Shown one piece after another: positions 7,473-12,844 of a stretch of 15,858 nt of DNA. The notes under the pieces are model-generated. The model searched no databases and had not been told where the DNA came from. It saw nothing but the letters and a program-made list of their open reading frames with translations. The stretch is from assembly GCA_003488145.1 (NCBI GenBank), contig DNMQ01000136.1, positions 1 through 15,858 of the forward strand, written 5' to 3'. Source of the stretch: Pseudomonas sp. (GTDB lineage Bacteria > Pseudomonadota > Gammaproteobacteria > Pseudomonadales > Pseudomonadaceae). The first letter of the stretch is position 1. Every line of letters starts with the position of its first letter. The position numbers were made by a program, and so were the translations under genes.

Positions 7473-7508
7473 CAGCAGGGGTTCCACGTGAAACCCCCAT
7501 GACTGCTG
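7473..7508. terminator. Imperfect hairpin in convergent gap, possible bidirectional terminator
   Basis: Around the parS-like core, GGGGTT (7478-7483) pairs with AACCCC (7492-7497), and further out CAGCAG (7473-7478) can pair with CTGCTG (7503-7508). The gap separates two convergent genes, so a shared terminator would make sense. However, no T tract follows on either strand, and the central CACGTG palindrome is better explained as a ParB site. Confidence 0.3.
7480..7495. other. parS-like ParB binding site
   Basis: The 16-mer GGTTCCACGTGAAACC contains the 14-base core GTTCCACGTGAAAC (7481-7494), built on the CACGTG centre with GTT/AAC arms. The bacterial chromosomal parS consensus is TGTTTCACGTGAAACA, with C or T and A or G allowed next to the centre in Pseudomonas. 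This site differs at the two outermost bases and at one inner base. It lies in a short convergent gap, where chromosomal parS sites can sit without disturbing genes. In P. aeruginosa the cyoE2/sco homologues lie in the origin-proximal part of the chromosome, where parS sites cluster. The flanking bases extend the inverted repeat, so it could also fold as a hairpin. Confidence 0.7.
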
Positions 7509-7516
7509 GGCGGGAG

Positions 7517-7879
7517 TCAGTTCTTCTCCCAACTGCCCTGGTTGTTTTGCTCGCAAGCGGGCTGGAGAAAGCGCGCATCACTGGCGATGCCGTAATAGTG
7601 AATGTCCTGCCGGTACGGCATGTTCGACACCTGCGCGTTGCGGCAGACACCGAAGGCCCCGTCCGGGCACTGATCGACGAACTCCACTTCGACCTCGTGA
7701 TCCTTCAGCTGCGGCTGACAGAAGCCGGTGCGGAACAGCTCTGCGGGAATGTTGATGTTCGCCTGGCAAAGCTTCACTGTCACGCGGTCGTCGTGGCTGT
7801 TAATCACGCACGCTTCGGCCATCACATCGCCAGCGACGAGCAGGCCGCACAGGGCTGTCAGCAAGAACGGTAACCGCAC
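7517..7879 (-). CDS. Small exported cysteine-rich protein of unknown function
   Basis: A 120-residue protein starting at GTG 7879, chosen because GAGAGGTG lies about 6-12 bases upstream and translation then begins with a compact signal peptide (residues 1-23, RLPFLLTALCGLLVAGDVMAEA). The longer frame to 7924 would put extra charged residues before it. The mature part has six cysteines (C24, C38, C54, C71, C79, C109), enough for three disulfides, suggesting a periplasmic or secreted fold. The first mature cysteine is not in a good lipobox. The motif CRNAQVSNMPYRQDIHYYGIASD near the C-terminus looks conserved-protein-like. I do not recognise a characterised family. It converges on the DUF3617 gene and is divergent from the COG0523 GTPase gene, with about 90 bases between starts. 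Confidence 0.75.
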   Translation of the reverse strand: MRLPFLLTALCGLLVAGDVMAEACVINSHDDRVTVKLCQANINIPAELFRTGFCQPQLKDHEVEVEFVDQCPDGAFGVCRNAQVSNMPYRQDIHYYGIASDARFLQPACEQNNQGSWEKN

Positions 7880-7967
7880 GATTTCACCTCTCCGAGAATC
7901 GCCGGCGACTTTAACATGAGCCACCCGCCCCTTTCAGACTCAGCGCAAAATGCGCACCATAGCCGCC

Positions 7968-8936
7968 ATGCTCGAACATATCCCGACCCATCTCATCGGC
8001 GGCCCGCTCGGCGCCGGCAAAACCAGCCTGATCCGCCATCTGCTCGATCAGAAGCCAGCCGGCGAACGCTGGGCGGTGCTGATCAACGAGTTCGGCCAGA
8101 TCGGGCTGGATGCCGCGTTACTGACGACCGAAGCAGACGGCATCAGCCTGGCGGAGATCCCCGGCGGCTGCCTGTGTTGTGTCAACGGCGTGCCGTTCCA
8201 GGTCGGCCTGGCGCGCCTGCTGCGTCAGGCAAAACCAGACCGCTTGCTGATCGAACCCTCCGGCCTGGGCCACCCGGCGGAATTGCTGCGGCAGCTCAGG
8301 CTACCGCCATGGCAGAACGTGCTGAGCGTCCAGCCAACCGTGCTGGTACTGGATGCCGCCGCCCTCAGCCGCGGCGAACCCCCGCCCGACAGCCAGCAGC
8401 AGGCCCTGGTCCAAGCCGGCCTGCTGCTGATGAACAAGAGCGAAACGCTGGACCAACCCAGCCGTACCCGACTGGCAGAGCAGCTGCCTGAGCAAACGCT
8501 TTACTGGACCACGCAAGGCCAGCTGCCCCTCGAACAGCTTCCCGGTATCGGCGCACGCGCCAGTGAACCGACACGCGCGACCACCCTGCCCTCCGGGTCG
8601 GCGACGCTGGCGCAGGTGTGGCTCGATCCGCGCCAGCCGATCTGCCAGGTTCAGGCGACAGCAGAGCACTGGAGCATCGGCTGGCGCTGGCACCCGAGCC
8701 AGCGTTTCGATCTCGGCCAGCTCTCGCAATGGCTGGCGCGCTGGCCCTGGCGTCGCGCCAAGCTGGTGGCCCACGGCCGCAGCAACTGGCAGTCAGCCAA
8801 CGCACTGGACGGTCAGGCGTTGGTCTTCAGGAGCAGCGAATGGCGGCGGGACTCAAGGATAGAGCTGATTTTCAGCGAACCTCAGTCGCAGGCGGAACTG
8901 CAACAGGGCATGGTCGAGTGCCTTATCGACGAATGA
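7968..8936 (+). CDS. CobW/COG0523-family GTPase, putative metallochaperone
   Basis: A 322-residue G3E-family P-loop GTPase. Walker A is GPLGAGKT (12-19), the COG0523 metal-binding CxCC motif is GGCLCC (C68, C70, C71), the switch-region block is EPSGLGHP (96-103), and the guanine-specificity motif is NKSE (156-159) rather than the common NKxD. A CobW C-terminal-like domain follows (about 205-320). The histidine-rich loop seen in some zinc-linked members is absent. Such proteins deliver metals, often zinc or cobalt, to client enzymes; which metal applies here cannot be told. I chose ATG 7968 because family members begin a few residues before the P-loop; ATG 7950 in the same frame is an alternative (328 residues), and neither has a clear ribosome site. 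The gene stops 4 bases from the convergent DUF3301 gene. Confidence 0.88.
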   Translation: MLEHIPTHLIGGPLGAGKTSLIRHLLDQKPAGERWAVLINEFGQIGLDAALLTTEADGISLAEIPGGCLCCVNGVPFQVGLARLLRQAKPDRLLIEPSGLGHPAELLRQLRLPPWQNVLSVQPTVLVLDAAALSRGEPPPDSQQQALVQAGLLLMNKSETLDQPSRTRLAEQLPEQTLYWTTQGQLPLEQLPGIGARASEPTRATTLPSGSATLAQVWLDPRQPICQVQATAEHWSIGWRWHPSQRFDLGQLSQWLARWPWRRAKLVAHGRSNWQSANALDGQALVFRSSEWRRDSRIELIFSEPQSQAELQQGMVECLIDE

Positions 8937-8947
8937 CCTGTCATTCG
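8930..8947. terminator. Small hairpin containing both convergent stop codons
   Basis: CGAATGA (8930-8936) and TCATTCG (8941-8947) form a perfect 7-base stem with a CCTG loop. Each arm contains the stop codon of one of the two convergent genes. No T run follows on either strand, so termination is only possible, not shown. Confidence 0.3.
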
Positions 8948-9315
8948 CGGGGGCGGCGCCAGTCGTCCAATTGAATCACCCGCCCCGGCTCGTCGGCGGG
9001 CTGAAACGGATGCGCCGCCAGTTCGATACGACCGATCTGCGCACCGAACATGACGATGGTGCCGGGGTGGCGCTGCTCACCAGTGACGGTGAACTCGAAA
9101 CCGTAGATACGCGCGAGCCGGCGCTGGCCGCGTGCATCCGGCAACAGCGTCAGCTTGCGAAAGGCCACATTGCCGTCGAGCAATTCCACATCGAGCTTCT
9201 GGCAGTGCCGGCGCACCGCCTGCAGGGCGCGCTCGCGAATACCGTGGGAGTGCCACAGCCAGGCGCTGGCGGCAGCCAGCAGCATGAACAGAAACAGATT
9301 GCTCAGAGTCAGCAT
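8941..9315 (-). CDS. DUF3301 family membrane protein
   Basis: A 124-residue protein with one N-terminal membrane segment (about 4-21, LSNLFLFMLLAAASAWLW) and a soluble domain matching the DUF3301 pattern: RERALQAVRRHCQKLDVELLDGNVAFRKL, then LARIYGFEFTVTGEQRHPGTIVMFG. C38 lies in the conserved RRHCQKLDVELLD block. The function of this family is unknown; it is widespread in Pseudomonas and relatives. I place the start at ATG 9315, directly before the membrane segment; a GTG at 9345 would add ten residues. Neither start has a strong ribosome site. It converges on the COG0523 GTPase gene, and the SMI1/KNR4-like gene lies 82 bases upstream on the same strand. Confidence 0.8.
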   Translation of the reverse strand: MLTLSNLFLFMLLAAASAWLWHSHGIRERALQAVRRHCQKLDVELLDGNVAFRKLTLLPDARGQRRLARIYGFEFTVTGEQRHPGTIVMFGAQIGRIELAAHPFQPADEPGRVIQLDDWRRPRE

Positions 9316-9397
9316 GAAGTAATGGAAAGTGTCCGGCGGGCGCACAGCTTAACAGGCCGTCGCGGCGACGCCGTGTCGATACCGTCGTATATCTGCT

Positions 9398-9808
9398 TCA
9401 GCTTTCCAGCCAGACGTCGCGCGCCCAATGCCAGACGGTCTCCCAGGTTTCCTCATCGGTCAGCTCGCAGTCGTCGCCGTCCCACAGGGTGACTTCGCCT
9501 TCCAGATCGACCACGTAGTAGTCGCGCCCGTCCTGGCAGATCGGGATCAGATCGCGCGGCACGCCGGCATCCCAGGCATTGGCGGCGACTTCCGGCAGGT
9601 AGGTGTGTGACTGCGGATCGGTGGCGGTGACCGGCTCGAGACGCCCGTAGATCACGTCGCTGACCTGGAGCAGGAACTCACGCAGGCCGAACGGCAGGTT
9701 GATCAACAGCTGCTCTTCGATCTCCACCAGCAGATCGTCGTCCGGCAGTTCCAGCGGTACCGGCACCGGCTCGTTGAGCTCGCGCAGCTGTTCGATGACT
9801 TCTTCCAC
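9398..9808 (-). CDS. SMI1/KNR4 (SUKH)-like acidic protein
   Basis: A 136-residue soluble, strongly acidic protein. The start is GTG 9808, fixed by a perfect AGGAGG (minus strand, 9819-9814) five bases away; the longer frame upstream has no such site. The pattern LLVEIEEQLLINLPFGLREFLLQVSDVIYGRLEPV (26-60), then PRDLIPICQDGRDYYVVDLEGEVTLWDGD (84-112), fits the SMI1/KNR4/SUKH fold. In bacteria many members are immunity proteins of contact or polymorphic toxins, but others are stand-alone genes with no known role. No toxin gene is visible nearby, so a toxin link is not supported here. It is divergent from the bacteriophytochrome gene, with 226 bases between the two starts. Confidence 0.78.
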   Translation of the reverse strand: MEEVIEQLRELNEPVPVPLELPDDDLLVEIEEQLLINLPFGLREFLLQVSDVIYGRLEPVTATDPQSHTYLPEVAANAWDAGVPRDLIPICQDGRDYYVVDLEGEVTLWDGDDCELTDEETWETVWHWARDVWLES

Positions 9809-9898
9809 ACCCACCTCCTGTCGTATGCCCCCAGGCAAGGCCCCGTTTATACAGCCCGCCGGATTGGCGAGCCAGTTCTGTCGCGTTAAAGTGCATGG

Positions 9899-9915
9899 CC
9901 GAGCGAAACGCTCGG
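9899..9915. repeat. Hairpin-forming inverted repeat in divergent promoter region
   Basis: CCGAGCG (9899-9905) and CGCTCGG (9909-9915) form a perfect 7-base stem around AAA, followed on the plus strand by TTAAAAAAAT. It lies in the 226-base divergent gap between the SUKH-like gene and the phytochrome gene. Its orientation to the A run does not fit a terminator for either neighbour. It may be an operator or a leader structure; the rest of the gap shows no box I can assign. Confidence 0.4.
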
Positions 9916-10034
9916 TTAAAAAAATCACGGCGACTTGCCCGTTTCAACCTGCACGATTGCAGACATTAGGTAGCAATTTGCATTGGTGCCTGCCAGTCAC
10001 CTCCGGTCCGCTCGGACCTGAACAAGGACACGCA

Positions 10035-12305
10035 ATGACCACTACCGAAGCCCAGGAATTGCTCCAGGCCATCGACCGATGCGCCGACGAGCCGATCCAT
10101 ATCCCCGGTAGCATCCAGCCCCATGGCTTCCTGCTGGTGGTCAGCGAACCCGAACTGCGCGTGCAGCAGGCCAGTGAAAACGTTCAGCACTGGCTCGGAA
10201 TCGACGCCCGCTCGCTACTCGGTCAGCCACTGTCGAACCTGCTGCCCACCGCACGCCTCGAAGCCGGTCTCACGGCACTGAGCGAAGACGACCACAACCC
10301 CTTTCACCTGAGCGATGTGAGCATCGGTCTCACTGGTGTCGCCGGCCAGGCGTTCGCCCTGCTCGGCCATCGCCATCGCGGCCAGCTGATCCTCGAATTC
10401 GAACGCGCGGAAACCTCGGGCCAGGCCTACGACACCCTCTACCCGCTGATGCGCACCTTCGTCGCCCAGCTGCAGGACAGCCGCGAGCTCGAAGCGCTCT
10501 GCCAACTCGCGGTTCGGGAGGTCAAGCGCATCACCGGCTTCGGCCGCGTCAAAGCCTATCGCTTCGATGCCGAAGACAACGGCGTGGTGCTGGCAGAGGT
10601 CGCCGACCCCGGCTATCCAAGCTACCTCGGGCTGTGCTTCCCGGCCGCCGACATTCCTCAGCAGGCGCGCCGGCTGTATCGCGAGAACCTGATCCGGGTG
10701 ATCCAGGATGCCAACTATCAACCCTCGCCACTGGTGCCGGCGCTCAATCCGGTCTCCGGCGCGCCACTGGACCTGAGCTTCGCCGCATTGCGCAGCGTTT
10801 CCCCGGTGCATCTGCAGTACATGCGCAACATGGGCACGCTGGCGTCGATGTCGATCTCCATCGTCATTCGCGACCGCCTCTGGGGGCTGATCTCCTGCCA
10901 TGATGCCGAACCGCGTGCGGTCAGCTACCAGACCCGCACCGCCTGCGAGCTGCTCGGCCGCATCCTCTCGCTGCAGATCGAGGCGAGGGAAAGCGAGACC
11001 CTCGCGCAGCGCAAGCTGGAACTGCGCCACCAGATCGTCCACCTGCTCGCGGCGATGGCCGATCGCGACAGCGTGGTCGAGGGTTTCCGCCATCTCCCCG
11101 AGGTGGTGCTGGGGTTCGCCGGTGCCGACGGCGCGGCGATCATCTCCGCCGACAAGTGCGAAACCGTCGGCGACACGCCGGAGCATGAACAGATCCTGCA
11201 GCTGGCGCAGTGGCTGGGCGAACGGCGCGACGAGCTGGTCTTCCACAGTGACTGCGTCGGCCGCGACATCCCCGGCATGCCGGCGCTCGCCGAGCGCTGT
11301 GCCGGGGTCATGGCCATCTCCATCTCGCGCCTGCACGCGCACTATCTGATCTGGTTTCGCCACGAGCAGATCAAGACCGTCAACTGGGCCGGTCAGCCGG
11401 AAAAACAGATCGACCGTCAGAGCGGTGCGCTCACTCCGCGACACAGCTTCGAACAATGGCAGGAAACCCTGCGCGGCTATGCGCAGCCCTGGGATCAGGT
11501 GGTGATCGAGGGCGCGCTGGAGTTGCGCAATGCGGTGCTCGGTATCGTCTTGCGCAAAGCCGAGGAAATGGCCCAGCTGGCCGGCGAGTTGCGCGCCAGC
11601 AACAAGGAGCTGGAGGCCTTCTCCTACAGCGTGTCCCACGACCTGCGCGCACCGCTGCGGCACATCGCCGGCTACACCGAGCTGCTCAGCGAGATGGAAA
11701 GCAAGCAGTTGAGCGAACGCGGGATGCGCTTTCTCGACAACATTGCCGACGCCGCACGCTTTGCCGGCACGCTGGTGGACAACCTGCTGAGCTTCTCGCA
11801 GATGGGCCGTTCGGCATTGCGCCTGTCGGATGTCAACCTCGCTGCATTGGTTGCCTCGATTCGCGAGGAGCTGGTACCCGATTGCGAAGGTCGCCAAATC
11901 GAATGGCACCTACTGCCGATGCCGGTCGTCGTCGCCGATGCCGCCTTCATTCACATGGTGTTGCGCAACCTGATCGACAATGCGGTCAAGTACAGCCGCA
12001 CCCGGGAGGTGGCCGTCATCGAAGTGGGCGCCGAGCAACGCGCCGGCGAGGTGGTGGTCTATGTGCGCGACAACGGCGTCGGCTTCGACATGCAGTATTC
12101 GAGCAAGCTGTTCGGCGTGTTCCAGCGCTTGCACCGCATGGAGGAATTCGAAGGCACCGGCATCGGCCTGGCGAGCGTGCGTCGCATCATCGAGCGCCAC
12201 GATGGCCAGGTCTGGGCCGAAGGCCAGCTGGACAAGGGCGCCACGTTCTACTTCTCACTCCCCAAATTGTCCTACACATCGTCCCTCCTGGACCGAGACA
12301 TCTGA
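10035..12305 (+). CDS. bphP: Bacteriophytochrome histidine kinase
   Basis: A 756-residue red/far-red light sensor kinase with the full PAS-GAF-PHY photosensory core. The biliverdin-binding cysteine is C16, just before DEPIHIPGSIQPHGF. PAS covers about 17-122 and GAF about 140-315, with the chromophore-pocket motif FPAADIP (202-208, D206; usual form PASDIP), H259 in SPVHLQYMRNMG and H289 in LISCHD. PHY covers about 325-500, including the tongue motif PRHSF (468-472). The kinase half has HisKA with phospho-acceptor H535 (YSVSHDLRAPL), the N-box around N645, DNGVGF and GTGIGLA. All catalytic elements are intact, so light-controlled autophosphorylation is expected. The ATG at 10035 has AAGGAC at 10024-10029; the longer open frame upstream is non-coding. 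Its stop overlaps the next ATG by one base. The chromophore is supplied by the heme oxygenase encoded last in the operon. Confidence 0.97.
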   Translation: MTTTEAQELLQAIDRCADEPIHIPGSIQPHGFLLVVSEPELRVQQASENVQHWLGIDARSLLGQPLSNLLPTARLEAGLTALSEDDHNPFHLSDVSIGLTGVAGQAFALLGHRHRGQLILEFERAETSGQAYDTLYPLMRTFVAQLQDSRELEALCQLAVREVKRITGFGRVKAYRFDAEDNGVVLAEVADPGYPSYLGLCFPAADIPQQARRLYRENLIRVIQDANYQPSPLVPALNPVSGAPLDLSFAALRSVSPVHLQYMRNMGTLASMSISIVIRDRLWGLISCHDAEPRAVSYQTRTACELLGRILSLQIEARESETLAQRKLELRHQIVHLLAAMADRDSVVEGFRHLPEVVLGFAGADGAAIISADKCETVGDTPEHEQILQLAQWLGERRDELVFHSDCVGRDIPGMPALAERCAGVMAISISRLHAHYLIWFRHEQIKTVNWAGQPEKQIDRQSGALTPRHSFEQWQETLRGYAQPWDQVVIEGALELRNAVLGIVLRKAEEMAQLAGELRASNKELEAFSYSVSHDLRAPLRHIAGYTELLSEMESKQLSERGMRFLDNIADAARFAGTLVDNLLSFSQMGRSALRLSDVNLAALVASIREELVPDCEGRQIEWHLLPMPVVVADAAFIHMVLRNLIDNAVKYSRTREVAVIEVGAEQRAGEVVVYVRDNGVGFDMQYSSKLFGVFQRLHRMEEFEGTGIGLASVRRIIERHDGQVWAEGQLDKGATFYFSLPKLSYTSSLLDRDI

Positions 12306-12778
12306 TGCTGAAACCGATACTGCTGGTCGAAGACAACCCTCACGACCTGGAACTCACCCTGATCGCGCTGGAACGCAGCCAGCTGGCCAATGAAGTGGTG
12401 ATCATGCGTGACGGCGCCGAGGCGCTGAACTACCTGCAGCGCACCGGCGCCTACGCCGATCGCGCCGATGGCAATCCGGCAGTGCTGCTACTGGACCTGA
12501 AGCTGCCCAAGGTCGACGGTCTGGAAGTGCTCAAGACCGTACGCGAGACCGCCGAGCTGCGTAGCATTCCAGTGGTCATGCTGACCTCGTCGCGGGAAGA
12601 ACCCGACCTGATGAAAGCCTACGAGCTCGGGGTGAACGCTTACGTCGTCAAACCGGTCGAATTCAAAGATTTTGTCGCCGCAATCTCCGACCTCGGCATC
12701 TTCTGGGCCGTGCTCAACGAGCCACCACCCGGTTCGCTGCGACTCAAGCGCGCGCGCAACAAAGACGAAAAGAACTGA
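12305..12778 (+). CDS. bphR: Single-domain response regulator (phytochrome partner, BphR/Rcp1-like)
   Basis: A 157-residue stand-alone receiver with no output domain. The acidic pair is E9/D10 (LLVEDNP), the phospho-acceptor is D64 (LLLDLKLPKVDGLEVL), and the switch residues are T94 (MLTSS) and K116 (YVVKPVEF), so it is complete. The C-terminal about 20 residues (PPGSLRLKRARNKDEKN) are a basic tail. The sequence type, with PHDLELTLIALE and a long insert around LQRTGAYADRADG, matches the Rcp1/BphR family that accepts phosphate from phytochrome kinases. ATG 12305 overlaps the phytochrome stop in TGATG, so translation is coupled, and no strong ribosome site is seen. Having no effector domain, it must act by protein contact or as a phosphate shuttle. 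Confidence 0.93.
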   Translation: MLKPILLVEDNPHDLELTLIALERSQLANEVVIMRDGAEALNYLQRTGAYADRADGNPAVLLLDLKLPKVDGLEVLKTVRETAELRSIPVVMLTSSREEPDLMKAYELGVNAYVVKPVEFKDFVAAISDLGIFWAVLNEPPPGSLRLKRARNKDEKN

Positions 12779-12789
12779 ACGAGCATTGC

Positions 12790-12813
12790 CGGCCCGCGCC
12801 TGGCGGGCCGTTT
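12790..12813 (+). terminator. Weak intrinsic terminator or attenuator between bphR and hybrid kinase
   Basis: CGGCCCGC (12790-12797) and GCGGGCCG (12803-12810) form an 8-base GC-rich stem with a 5-base loop, followed by TTTC. The T run is short, so partial termination is likelier than complete. It lies in the 66-base gap between the response regulator and hybrid kinase genes and could lower expression of the last two genes of the operon. Confidence 0.55.
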
Positions 12814-12844
12814 CGATGATTCCTGCTTCCTCGACAGGATGGAT

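Noticed and set aside
9398..9808. SUKH-like gene as half of a toxin-immunity pair
   Set aside because: No toxin, Rhs, contact-dependent inhibition or secretion gene occurs in the window, and the neighbours look like stable core genes.
9699..10034. N-terminal extension of the phytochrome open frame
   Set aside because: Serine-rich and low in complexity, it lies opposite the SUKH-like gene; the ATG at 10035 with AAGGAC gives the normal phytochrome N-terminus with the conserved cysteine at position 16.
10215..11909. 564-residue open frame on the minus strand
   Set aside because: It is antisense to the bacteriophytochrome gene, whose motifs are all intact, and shows no domain pattern.
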